A stretch of DNA of 64,000 nt from NCBI GenBank assembly GCA_963920665.1, contig OY987267.1:13144001-13208000 (forward strand), given 5' to 3'. The notes under the pieces are model-generated. The model made no database searches. It was not told the origin of the DNA and worked only from the letters and a program-made list of their open reading frames with translations. Below are positions 37,561 through 50,156 of this stretch, in pieces (the stretch's first letter is position 1; every line of letters begins with the position of its first letter). The position numbers and the translations under genes were made by a program. The stretch is from Straminergon stramineum (Eukaryota > Streptophyta > Bryopsida > Hypnales > Calliergonaceae).

Positions 37561-39595
37561 AAAAAAGAAGTTTAAGACCAATACATCATTGTGGCCCAAA
37601 TTTTTTTCAATGATTTCTAATGTGCTTAACTGAGAAGTCATATTATTTCAAATATTTTTTTAGCTAAATTCGTACTAGTGTATAATTCAACATAATATTT
37701 TGTGAGATCTTATTGACAAGTGAAGGAGGATTCCAATGCACTATATAACACATTATTTGGACAATGTATGAATGTTTTAGGTATTTTCAAATTATTGACC
37801 ATAATTGTACCCGAAATTGATCCTTGATTCTCATGAGCTCTCATATTCTAATTGTCTACATCCTGTGTAAAAGGATATTTGCAAAAATTATTTTCCCATT
37901 TGCCCCTTATTCGTCTTAGAACCAAAACTTCTTTGCATATATCTAAGAAGTCAAAGCTTCTAATGTCTAGTTGTGTGATGATAATTCTATTTATTTTATT
38001 TTTTATTTATAATTTTTTGTTTCATTACAAATTCATTGATACAATAGCCTGAATAAATCATATATGTGTAGATATCAATTCAAAAATAATTTTGGACAAA
38101 TTATACACTATTCATGTAGGCATGCATAGGAAGAACAAGTTAGTTCGACAAAGATCAAAAGACAAATGGTCTATACTTATGTCTAATTAGCATGGACATC
38201 TCTCAAACATTTTTTTTGGAAAAAGATGTTTAAATGTACTACTTTACTGTTACTTTCCTTAATTCATGTTTTTTGCATCCGTGTTGGGACCCTCACTCTA
38301 ATATGTGTATGTGCTACTTTGGTAAGCAAAGGGAACATTGAGAGTGACTCCCTAAGCCTTGCAAGAGACTAGGTGAAAGAAATGAGGAGTCTTGAGCAAT
38401 CAAGGAGCTGAAGCGCTTTGGTTACGATAAATTAGATGGCTTGCTATACATTCTTGAAAAGATGGTGAGAGCACACATTTGTAGGTCCAAAGAACAAGAT
38501 GACTTGAATTGAGAATAAAAAATGATGGGTCCTCAAAGTTGATAGTGTTTTAGTAGCAAACTTAGAGTGGGGACATGGAAGTAGGGGGTTTGGGAGGATT
38601 CCCTCGTCCAATTTGGGCATGCTACATATTGTTGAAAAGCTAATGAGACAAGGTTTCCATAATGCTAAGGTTCAGAAGGAGATTAGCTATGAACTAGAAG
38701 TTATAGGCAACCAAAGAGGGATAGAGTCTAGAAGAACTTAACCTTCTTGGAGACTTGGATTTTTGGATTGTAGTAAATTGTTCAATACTTATTGCATTTG
38801 GGAAAGTGAAAAGCCCATGGTAACCTATGGAAAGATTTGACTACAAAAATAGAATTGCACTTTGGATTTGGAATCAAGAGGTAAATGCTATCCCATTAGA
38901 AAGGTTGGAATGCCTTTCGAGCTCAATTTTGAATCTAAGGTATGGAATTAGGTGGTCTTCCAAGATGGAATGTGTCTTTGAATGTCTTGGAGATCTTTAG
39001 GAAGGAAGATCAACTAAATCCCACAAAAAATACTATGAGGAGGGGTGGTCTCCCTCCTCCCTCCTAAATGGTGTTATGGTCAACATGATGACTATATGCA
39101 ATGAGGTTGGGGGTAGAGCCTCACTGCCACTTTTGTGTTACCATGGAATACTTGAGTAGTATTTAATATTGGTTGGATGGTGTCCCACTCCACACTAAGC
39201 CATGATATATGTCATGTTTAGTAAGTTGTACAATGAGTTTGAAAATTACATATTTTAGGCCTAGAGGGAAATCAAGTACCATTCAAGGGAGGTAAGTGGC
39301 AATTGTAAATAGTATCACCACTAGGCTCTTATACTTGTATGGAAGTTCTTAACAAATTCTTTATACTTGTGAATACCATACAAATAAATTCATTTTTATC
39401 CATTAGCAAATGTGAGACAAACTGAATTGTATTTTTTGTTTTAAAATAACTCAATTTTTATTATATATATATATATATGGCCATTAGACAATAAAATGTG
39501 ATTTTTTGGTAGTAGAGTCTATATTGATAATTGACTAAGTCCATATTCATGGCACAATTATTGCTAAAGAAAACACAATATAAAATAACTTGTAA
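37561..39595. other. Non-coding block with faint coding-like relics
   Basis: From about 38280 to 39250 the base composition is less AT-rich, and short + strand phrases such as LDGLLYILEKMVRAHI or LGMLHIVEKLMRQGF appear between stops. The two phrases resemble each other, so an internally repeated, dead coding sequence is possible. No family recognised. Copy 1 has no counterpart, so it is an insertion in copy 2. Confidence 0.35.
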
Positions 39596-40190
39596 TTAAC
39601 CTCTAAAGAAGTGAGGCCGGTACATTATGGGCAAAATTTGTCAAAAACTGCCACTTTTTAGGGTAGCAAGAAAAAAACGACTTTTTTTTTTTTTTTTTTT
39701 AAATTCAACTGTACAAATTTGTACTAAACTTCTTTGGGAACATGTGGAAAAAAATTTAGAAGCTTTGACCACACAGATTGAAAGATTGTAATGTTTGAAG
39801 TTGGGTGAAAAAGTTCTTTTCAACCTTGTCCAACAGGGCTTGCAAACTTTAACTCCTTGTAGAATGAGATTCTTACACTAAACATGGTTTTTTTTTACAT
39901 TTGCATTTCGTATCATGTAAGCTACACACCATCCAAATTTCAAAATCATAGGAAGAGTTTTACACATGCTACCCAAAGTTGCTTGAGCTGCTCGACTTGC
40001 CCACTCAGTTTATAGTAGTATAACTTTTGATCTAAGCATCCAATCGAAAAAAAATAGATTTTCAAGAAGGAGGTACGTAGTTACACATAATCTCTAAATC
40101 TCACGAACATCCAATCCAAAATGACTTCATAGGAACCTACCCGAGATTTCTTGCATACGTTTAACAAACACTTGGTCCTTTAGGGGGTTA
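39596..40190. mobile_element. TIR element with TTAACCTCTAAAG ends (about 595 bp)
   Basis: Left end TTAACCTCTAAAG (39596), right end CTTTAGGGGGTTA (to 40190), imperfect inverted repeats of the same type as 34136 and 56619. It contains a run of about 20 T near 39681 and the motif GTATAACTTTTG at 40018. No coding sequence. Confidence 0.5.
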
Positions 40191-40228
40191 GGTAGTTAAA
40201 GTTAAATCCATAGACAACCCTCAATATG

Positions 40229-40957
40229 GGGTGATTGCAAGAAATACTTCACGTTTTTTTGATCAAAATCGTAGTTTTTGGCCGCAGGACTGGCAGTACT
40301 ACAAAGACCTATCAAATTCGAGCATCAACACTACGCCTATAAATTTGAACCGTCAATTTCGGCGCTTGTAAATCTGGACCGTTGATTTAGTACTATGCAG
40401 TACTACAGAAGCCATTGGCAACAAAAAATAGGAAAAACAGGGTTTGTTGACTTTTTCATTTTTAGTAATTCAAAAAAAATTCAAAAAATTCCTAGGAAAA
40501 AAGCCATTTTGCTAGAGAAGATTGCACTCCTATTTCACCAAAAAATTAATGTAGGAAATTTTTTCCCTCTTTGTAGCCTTCGCACAAAGGAAGGTCACTT
40601 TGACCCCATGTGCGCAACTGACATGTTGCTATTTTCACAAAAACTCTTTGTCAATCTTTGAAAAGGTAGTACACCTCCAATATATCCAATTTATGGCTTC
40701 CAATTTGATTTTTTGGGTCGCCAATAATACTAAAATCCCCCCAAATGGCCAAAATAGACATCCAATTGGGGATAGGTTAAAAATAGTAAAATAATTTGAA
40801 AAAATTTGAAAAAATTATGGAATGTCTGAAACTTTGGTATCTACCTTCCTTCCAAATTTCATGCCAAACAGAATAAGGATGCCGAAGTTATGAGCACAAA
40901 ACCACTTGTCCAAGGGCAAGAAGACAAGAAATAGGACAAGTGTTTCTTGCAATCACC
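40229..40957. mobile_element. TIR element, GGGTGATTGCAAGAAACAC family, copy B (729 bp)
   Basis: Left end GGGTGATTGCAAGAAATAC (40229), right end GTGTTTCTTGCAATCACC (to 40957). ATATG is duplicated on both sides (40224-40228 and 40958-40962). The interior is unlike copy A apart from the terminal 30 bases. The 88-codon frame at 40395-40661 inside it has no recognised domain and is probably chance. Confidence 0.75.
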
Positions 40958-40962
40958 ATATG

Positions 40963-43900
40963 CTAAAAAATTATAGTTCATAAGAAATTTACGTTGAAAG
41001 ACAACTTCTTTGACAAAGATCTTCAACAATGCAATGCAATGGTAAGTTTAGCCATACCATTTATGCATAATTATATGTTCAATTGGATTGGTGTTTTCAA
41101 CAATTGTGCAGAAGAAAATGACAAATCATATGTAGAAAAATGTAGGTGAAAGAAATTTATTTTTTGTGTAGAGTATTCATGGTAATCTTCTGCTTCAGAG
41201 GCAAATCCTTACAATCAAAGATTATGCAATTTTACCTAGCTAATGGACAATCTATTCATTGATATGTATAATTTTCATTTGTTTATAAATTTCTCCATTT
41301 GTAAATTAGGTTGGACAATATTGCTCATCATTCAAAACTATGTAAATGTAAATATACATTGGAATGCAATTAAGATGGCTACCCTTAAAATCTTTTTCTA
41401 AAAATAATATGGCATAGTGTTGAATTTTGCCTAGTGTTAAGAAATTTACTCTTGCTCTTTTAGGGGAAAGTATTCAGATGTTTTCACACTACTTTGAGGA
41501 TGCTTGTCAAGGTGTAATTTGTCACGCCCATTGCTCTAGTTGCCAACAACATTGCAAATGTTTTCAAGCATTGCTTGACTGCTAAAAAACTAGAAGTGCA
41601 TAATCTTCAATACATTATAGTCCTCACAAATTGAAATTTTCAGAAACTTTGTTTGAAATCTTTGTCGATCACTATGTACGGAGAAACATGGTGCAACAAA
41701 ACAAGTAACTAATTGCAAGCAACTCTATCCAAATAGAAATGTGTAAGATTCCACAATATATTGTAGTCCCCATTGATTGAAATTTTCCAAAACTCCATTA
41801 GAAATCTTTGTCAACCACTGCAAATGGCAAAACACGGTGCAAATGTGCAATAAAACAAGAATTCTATCCAAATAGAAATGTGCAAGATTCTTTATAGAAT
41901 TGTTGTCCTAAACAGTTGAGGTTTTCAAATACTAACTATTTGAAAATCTTTAGGTCTCACACTTCCTATAAATTATATATCATAACTCTATGAATATAAG
42001 AACTTCATTTTTTGAAAATGATGAGTGCCAATTTTTAATACATTTGTTCATTCTTTTGAGCCCTAAATCCCTAAACTAAAAAAATGAAAATTGCATTTAG
42101 GAAGATTTTAGTCAAGTCTAATAACCACAAAATATTATTTGCTCAAAAAATGTTGGAGTGTGATTCAATTCATGCATTTTGGTACCTTCTTTGAAGCCTC
42201 CTCACTCATTTTTTGAAAGTCCTATAGATATGTAAATGCATGTTTTTGGCCATGTAGGTACTTAGAGGTTACGATAATCATACCTATTTCTAATACTTCA
42301 TAAATTTTCATAACTCCAATATTTGACATGTTGAATACAAATTGTTCTTGGAAATGTAAACCAACTTGACATTAAAACTTCCATTTTCAACAAGCCTTTG
42401 AAACTATCATTGATATCCAAAAGGTAGATTGAACAATCTCTGCCAAGTAATTATTTAATCTGTCCAAAATTAGGAATATTTTATGAAATTCCTTTTTTAG
42501 AGCATACAAAAAAAATTCTGTGTAAAATTAATTCTTAAAAGTTTTGGCATCCATTTTTAGATTTTTTGTTGACCTTGATCACTACATGTATATAATAATC
42601 TAATAATTCATTCCTTGCACTAGTACAAGTCTTGCTTCAAAAGTGTATGAAATTGTGTTACTTCTATGTCAAGCTTGTAAGAAATAACATATTTGTCATT
42701 CATAACATAAATCACTGAAAACAATTGAGGCAATGATATATTGGTCTAATCTTCTTTGATATTACAAATGGATGGCAAACAAATTGTGGTATACAGTCTT
42801 GTACACAACATGATTATGTTAAACAAAATGAAAATAGTGTCTCTAGATACACACATTGCAAGCATACAAAGAATATGGGATAATTTGGAGGAAGGGCAAA
42901 GCTTCCACCACTTTTACAAAAAATGCAGAAATTGAGAACTTAGCAAAACTTTGAATCTCATTTCACTATAATAAAACTTTATCTTTCAAAATTTGTCCAA
43001 ATGCTAAAATGTGAGAATTCAAATTAAATTTGACCTCCAAAAATCTATTTGTGATTTGAAGCTTTCATTAGAAAGTTATGGACAAAGTCAAAGAGGGGCA
43101 TGGAAGTTCATTTTTATTCTCTCTCTAAACTTTGTCTATAACTTTTGAATGGATAATGCAAATCACAAATGGATTTCTGGATATGAAACGAAACATAAAC
43201 CCCCACATTTTCTTTGTTGAAAGTTTTTTGAAAAAAATTAAATTACTATGCTTAAATGAGGATTGAGGTTCTAGTAAGCTTGCAATTCTTGTGTTGTGAC
43301 ATATTCCATATGGATTTTCAAGCCTCCATCATGCTCCACTTGTATAAAAGACATGCTTTCTTTCCATCTTTCAATTGTTAAGTTCATTGAGATTTACAAT
43401 TAAACATAACAACAATAATAGAATCATGTGTTACATATAAAATGTCTTTGTTGGATGCTAACAACAATTCAATATTCTAACACATTTTTAGTGTCACTAA
43501 CAACACATGGTTTATACATGTGAAAAACTGAAAATGCAAAATTGATGTAATGATACAAAATCAAACATATATGTTCCAACCAATAGAGTTCACTTGTTGT
43601 ATTTTTCTTATAATAAAGTTTAGAGTGCATCATATTTCTATTTAGTGCCTACCTTTTCAGCTTATATAGATGCATCGGCTTGAAAGTTGTATTTAACAAT
43701 ATTATTTATAATGTGCATTTGTACTAGTGTTAATTAGTGCATTGAAATCCTCTTGAATTACTATCAAGAATGGTGGCAAATCAGATACTCCTTACCAAAA
43801 AATGAGGCCCAACTATAACTTTGTCATAATTCATTAGAAGAAAATCATGTTTGTTCATACATGCAAAATCATACAAGTGGATGTTGTTACACATGTCTAC

Positions 43901-46420
43901 ACTTGTCTATGTAGATGTTCCAAAAGTTGCATCAAGATTGACATGGCAAAAACATCCAAAATCTCAAATAACTTTCTCTAAAGTTTAGATGTTTTCAACT
44001 AATGTCTACAAAAATATGTTTTTTGAGGGTGTTGAATTCTTGCCACGTGATTGCTACCTTAGCACCATGCAAGGGACGAATGCCACATGAATTTTTTTCA
44101 ATTCAGTTTGTTTGTGACATGGCATCCTGAAAAGTGATGATGTATCCAATGAGGATGAGGTGGCATGCCTAGTTAGCATATTTTGAAGACACATTATTAC
44201 AAAAAAATTCGTAATGTATCCCTAAGGCAAGGTCGTTGGAAAATAATTAATTAAAAGGAAGTCAAAAAAAAGGAAAAATAGAAATTGTCAAATTTTGTAA
44301 GAATGAAATGGCCACGTTGTTATAAAAAAAAATATTCATTCCGTGTTAGCCAGAAAGTCCAAAATAAAGTCCATAGACCATTTACCATCATGAGAATTTT
44401 TGATGGAAAAGTGAAGGAGTTACTTCACATTTAGTGAGAACAAAGGGTGGAGAAGTTATGCCACATTTAACTACTTTTGGACTATTAAGTGAATATTGAA
44501 CCAAACATCAAGAGATCTCCAAATAATATCATTGGGAAATCTATGGATGGTAATATGGATCCCCCGATGTTTGTATAGATCTCCCAATGTTTTGGATTTT
44601 CCCTTGATGACTATTTTTTTCTCTCCCGATGACCATTATTAATTCTGGACTTTGAAAAGTCCAAAAGTAGTTAAATATGGCATAGTTGTTTTTATAATGA
44701 AATCCTTTGTTTGTCATGAATCCTTAAAAAATATGGCATAATTTGAAAATGAAAACTTGACCATTGAACATATGGATATTGTTTTAGAAATTTTGTTTTG
44801 AACACAATTCTTGCTTTACATATTGCACATGGATTGCTTTATTTCCTACTATCCCACTTGTATAAAGAACTTTTTTTTCATCCAAGGTGTACATCCATCC
44901 AGTTCCCTTTTTTTGCAAAGCATGCCAAGTGGCTTCTCTTTCCAGGTCTTTTTCACATTGGTGAATATTTTACCTAGGCCATAATGACTTTCACATACTT
45001 ACTTGCAATTAGAATAGATCTACTCATTGATGTGGTAGCACTATGTTTTTTTAGACATTCAAAAAAACATCACTATGTTTGTGTTCATGTCAAATAAAAC
45101 ATTGACATTAATGATGGCATCAACTTGTTTTTACAATAATTTGCCTATGTCCTCAACAACATACACAAAAATATATCATTCTATGCCATCCACTCTCTGA
45201 CATCTTGATGTTTCATAAAACATACATGTCTTCAGCTAACATAAGAAAAAGTATGGATTTTTTTATTGACTAGATATGATTACATTACAATCTTAAACAA
45301 TTGTTTCGTATTCCTACCAACAAATTACAACAAGATCAACAACTACTGAAAGTAGGACCGGGAGTAGGACATGGTGCTTACAAACTAGGCCTTGGTAGGA
45401 AATTTTTTGTTCATTCTATATGATAAAGTAGTTTCGATACGATAAAAGTAGGACAAGCTTATTTTTTTCATTTTCAATTTTCTATTAGATTGTAGAATTT
45501 GCAACAAGGTATTGATTTTGCTATCAGAATTGATAAGCATGTCCTACTTTTAATGCTTAAGAAAGAACAAGGAGTAGTGCATTCTACCACATGTGTGGCT
45601 ATAGATTTGCCTTGCCAAGCTTGATTTGTAGTTGCTTGCATCGTAGAACACATAGTTTCCTACACTCTCTAGTACAATAGTCATGTTCTATGAAGGAAGT
45701 ACCTATGGAAGTGATTTGTGGAAGTAGAGACTTACAACCTTTGTTTTTTGTTAGCATAGACAACAAATACAATAACCTTGATGACTTCCTCAAACATATA
45801 CAATAGGGATTATCACACCTTCTCTCCATTCTCAATCTTCAAAGAATGAAAATGTGGCACTCCCTCTTGCATTAGGGGTAGTTACATCTTCTTCACTACA
45901 AGCCCATTCTTTAAAGAATGGTGACATGGTGACTCCCCATTGCCTTCTTGTTGGCTCTCCAAGGGAGAACATCATTAGAAGAAAACCTCATTACTCTCAA
46001 CAAAATCAACATGATGTTTCTGTTTTCTATAATACAAAACATAAAATTCATGTAGATTTTGTTGAGAGCAACAAGGTTTTCCTCTAGTCTATTCATCTTC
46101 TGCAAAATCTTCTCCACATCCATTATTCTCCTCCAAAAGATAATAATGGAAGTAGAGAAGATTTTGCAAGTGAATTTTTTATCTTCTTTTTCCTCTATTC
46201 ACAATCCACTGTTGACATCAACATTGATGCTAGGTAGAGTGACCCATTGATGAGAGTCATCTAGGTGGATTGCATCAATCTTGAATCAATAACTTTAGAA
46301 AATTTCTCATTCTCGTTTTCCATGCAATGTTGAAAAGGCTATCACACCTTCATGTAGTAGTGCTTTCGATTGTCTCCTATTTACACTCTTGGCCTTCTCA
46401 TCCTTCATAGAAGTTTGATC
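40963..46420. other. Non-coding part of copy 2 with several repeat relics
   Basis: No gene. 41580-42740 corresponds to 19690-20830 and 45290-45870 to 20870-22075 in copy 1. An old palindromic CACTA-type relic lies at about 42900-43400 (separate entry). An inverted repeat has arms near 44461-44487 (TTTAACTACTTTTGGACT) and 44661-44687. At about 45930-46170 a phrase with TCTTCTGCAAAATCTTCTCC is followed by its mirror TAGAGAAGATTTTGCA, another small foldback. Confidence 0.45.
42780..43500. mobile_element. Old CACTA-type palindromic relic
   Basis: Contains the same mirrored core as 12505, 13798, 36600 and 46421: AAAATCTATTTGTGATTTG and GAAAGTTATGGACAAAG, then CTTTGTCTATAACTTTTGAATGG and CAAATCACAAATGGATTT. 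Further right is the shared outer part with ACTTGTATAAAAGA. Ends are eroded. Borders approximate. Confidence 0.5.
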
Positions 46421-47959
46421 ACTACTAGGAAAATTGTGACCAAATCAACAAAAAATCAACTGATTTCTATTGTTTGGGGCATTGTAGTGATCGATTCTAT
46501 TGATTTTTGAACTTTTTGTAAAAATCAACAAATTGCTACCAACTTTTTGTTGATTTGAATAGTGCAATGACCAAATCAACAAAACTTTTTGGAATCTTTT
46601 TGGAATCTTTTTGAATCTTATTGAAAATTGTTGAAAATTGTTAAAATCTATTAGAATCTTTGAAATCTTTTGCTATTTATGAACTCTACTTTGTACATTT
46701 ACAAGATTTTGGAATGTTCTTATATTGTAGCAATAGGGCAAGGTTGGCACATTGATGCCAAATAAATAATTAATCCTCAAAACCATGAGTCATGATTTCA
46801 AACCATTTTCTACTTAGTTTTGAGTAGGCCCTTCTTGATACAATATTTGTTGAATACCATTTTTGTATAAGATGTGAAATTTTTAATAAACTTGTGTTTC
46901 ACTACTAGGTTAATGCCTAGAACTTTTTTGATCAATCCAAGTTACAATTAAAAAGTTATTTCTCGAAAGGTGATTTTTTATAGTTTTGGGCGATTTGGAG
47001 CACCCATGACAAATAGATCCAATTGGTTTGAAATTCTTTATACAAACTCTTAACAAAATTGTGAACATAACCTTTAAAGTTGAAAGGCATTAAAACATAC
47101 AATTGTGACTTTCAAAACACTTAAAACATTTAAAAGACCCTCATTTGGGCAACAGTTAAAGTACAATGGTTGAAGTTCTATGTACTATGAAATTTATTTT
47201 ATCTTAATCATTCACAATTCTTTTTTGAAAAACTTAGAAGATTTTGGCGACCATTTTGGCATGATAGAATTAGTTTTTTCAAAAAACTTTGAACTAAAAG
47301 AGGTTGGAAAACCAAGCTAACTTTCATATCCAAAAGTCCTTTTGAGATTTTGAGCTTCCATTCAAAAGTTATAGACAAAATTCAGAATGGGGTAGCAAGG
47401 AATATTTTCTTTGATATTTTCAAACACCCTCTCTGAAGTTTGTCTATAACTTTTGAATGGAGGCTCAAAATCACAAACGGATTTTTGGAGATGAAAGTTA
47501 ACTTGATTGCCTATCTTTTCTTAGTTCAAAGATTTTTGAAAAGAAATATTTTACTATGCCAAAATGATCTTCAAAATCTGCTGAATTCCAAAACACCAAA
47601 TTGTAAGTGTATATTTAAGAAACAAATAATACTTTGTACATTGAATTTTAATAGTGGCGAGTTGATTAGGGTGTTGTGTTTTCAAGTGTGAGGTTCCAAG
47701 TTCAAACCTGGGTCGCAACCGTGTGTGTGTGGCTTGGTTGCCCGAGGGCTTCGGGTAGCCAAAAAAACTTTTGTTGCCCGAAATTTTGGGGCAGAAAAAA
47801 AAAATTCATTTTTTTTCATTTTTTTTTCATTTTTTATTTGACCAAATCAACAGAAAAATCAACAAATATCTGTTGATTATTGTCCAAAATAATGAGTCCG
47901 AAACAACAAAAGATATCAACGCTTCTTTATTGATTTGGACGCTGAATTTTCTAGTAGTG
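46421..47959. mobile_element. Non-autonomous CACTA element 3 (1539 bp)
   Basis: Left end CACTACTAGGAAAATT (46421), right end AATTTTCTAGTAGTG (to 47959), target duplication GAT on both sides (46418-46420 and 47960-47962). The subterminal regions carry repeated AAATCAACA motifs. The middle has the palindromic core: CATTCAAAAGTTATAGAC at about 47358 and its mirror with CTATAACTTTTGAATGGAGG at about 47442. No transposase. A GC-richer patch near 47690-47790 carries GTGTGTGTGGCTTGGTTGCC and AACTTTTGTTGCCCG, possibly a captured piece. Specific to copy 2. Confidence 0.87.
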
Positions 47960-48057
47960 GATATTCGGAGAAGGTGTGATTGCCTTCTATTGTGGAGGGC
48001 CCATCTATGAAGATTGATAAGTTTCATTCTTCTACTCCAAAGGTGAAGAACGGGCAT

Positions 48058-48196
48058 ATGGTGAATTTCATTAAAATGGTGGTATTATTCTACCATTTTT
48101 AACATATTCCATGCCATTTTAATGGAATGTTGTGCAATTTCTAACATATTGTGCGCCATTTTATCATAATACTACCATTTTAATGAAATTCACCAT
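48058..48196. mobile_element. MITE, ATGGTSAATTTCATTAAAATGG family, 139 bp
   Basis: Ends ATGGTGAATTTCATTAAAAT and its mirror ATTTTAATGAAATTCACCAT are nearly perfect inverted repeats, so the element is almost one hairpin. The 4-bp target duplication GCAT lies at 48054-48057 and 48197-48200. The sister site in copy 1 (22130-22133) has a single GCAT and no element. Confidence 0.88.
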
Positions 48197-48309
48197 GCAT
48201 GAAGAAGTTTCTCCATCATCCATTTCTCTCCATTTCTTTCCATTTCCCATTTCTCAAAAGGGATGTCACACCTTTGATTCATGGAGAAGGGCTCGTCTTT
48301 TCACTCCAT

Positions 48310-49140
48310 ACCTTCTCATTCTTCATACACGTTTCATTTGTGGATAAGGTGTGACAACCCATAATAACCATGGAGAGTATGAGAGTGTCCTCACCCGCAT
48401 TAGGGGGACTCTCAGTGACAAGTACGTTCACTCCATCCTTGATCACCTGGTCAATGGCAACCACGATGTCTACCGTCTTTGTACTCCTTTGTTGATTCAA
48501 CGCCTTGTATTCAAGGAAAGGCGTCCTTGAAAGGCAGTCCCACCTTCTCACAGTCTGTGCACCATTCACCACCACCGACACATCTTGGTTCCCAGCTGCG
48601 GTACTCTCACAGTGCCTACAGAATCACATGCAAGAGCGTGCACTACCAGTGATAACGACAATATTGAGAAATGTGTCAAAAGGACAAACTATGTCATTCT
48701 CTTTCTGGTCGTATTACTTTGCAGTGACGTTTGAAGTGCTCAAATGGCCCGAAGTGACCTCGTCCATTAATTTCCAGTAGGAGTTGATACGAATCATTTT
48801 GGACGTTTCATGGAGGTCAATGAATCGTAGCACTTGAACGAAGAAATCATGATCCAAATGTTTTGAAACGAGTGACGTAAATAGTCTGGAAGTTCCCATA
48901 ATCGACTGTTCGAATTCTTTGTTTAGCTTGATGGCTATGGAGTTGAGCTCTCACTGTCCCATGCAACTCTACAATATTCAGCTGCAAGTAGGTGACTCCT
49001 TCTGTGAACCTGAGGCTGTAAAATTCGTGGTCATATTTTATTTCTGGGGTGCATTTCTTCTTTGGAAAGAGTTCTATTCTATTGTACAAATTAAAACCTG
49101 AAACTTTCTGCCATTCTTCTGAGGTTTCCGGAGTTAACTG
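48310..49140 (-). pseudogene. Exon-like blocks downstream of the copy-2 gene
   Basis: Three minus-strand blocks. 49131-48980 reads LTPETSEEWQKVSGF, then ELFPKKKCTPEIKYD and EGVTYLQ; a sister at 62480-62340 has a 9-base in-frame difference. 48899-48714 reads SKHLDHDFFVQVLRFIDL, then INSYWKLMDEVTSGH, and stops at TAA. 48640-48310 reads GNQDVSVVVNGAQTV, then VVAIDQVIKDGVN and GEDTLILSMV. Block 1 begins just after an AG and is followed by splice-like sites. These could be exons of a second small gene 1 kb downstream of the three-exon gene. No domain recognised and joining phases could not be settled, so it is listed as probable relic. Confidence 0.35.
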
Positions 49141-50156
49141 GCAACTTTTGGTGGTTGAATGTTAACGACTTGGGTGGGAAATTTCTAGTTCAAGGAAAGT
49201 TATTCGGGAATTTATGTCCTGGCTTTTAGCAATTCTTAGCGTTCTCTTCTTTGAATGGAATCTTCTATTATGGGTCTCAATCGCTCCCTTTTTTGATATG
49301 GTTTCGACACACAAATGCCTGTTATTTGGATATTGTAGAAGTTACTTTTCAGTTTTCCTGGTGGTATTAGTAGAATCGGTGTTGCATTTGACTCTTGAGT
49401 TGTACGTTTTCAACTTCAATAGCCTTGTATGTTTGTGATTACATTTACTCCACTTTATGCTTATTTACGGCATAATGTTTTCCATGGAACGGATTTACTA
49501 CTTTGCAATCAAAATTACTTCATGAACATGAATGATGTGCATTTGTTGTTAATGATTTTGAAAGTAACTAAAGGTAGATATTTCTGTACCCTAACAACTT
49601 ACCAACGTACAGATATTTAATCACAGTTAAGATGAAATACTAGAGGAGATTGAAGGCATAGCCACAACCACTAAAATGACCACTACAAATCAAAACCTAA
49701 CGAGCATGGTGGCTTGCATTGTACGATCTCGAGCGTGCAGCTTACAAAATTTCCCGGTCCTCTTATTAATTAACGTAGTGATTAACGAGATCCGCCGGCA
49801 AACCAAGCGCATGAAGGTTGCACTGAATTGTTAAATATTTACAAGTCTTCAATTGTTCATATTGATCAAGTCCTAACACAGTAACTACGTACTTACACCA
49901 GGGTTCCTTTGCATTGTAAGAACATGAATTGCAATTTCAAACCAAAATCAAATCTGTTGTCAATATTGGGCTTGCAGATAGGGCCATTGTACGTTCATGT
50001 GATCGAAACATCTAAGGCTCCTGATCTAGCCACAATTGTTCGTGTGATCAATATATACACACGGCTACATGCATGATCGATCCAACCATAGTTTTAGCTA
50101 AATTTTGGCTGCAAGCCTGCTGAAGCCATTGTGCTAGTTGTAGGCTTGACTTGGGA

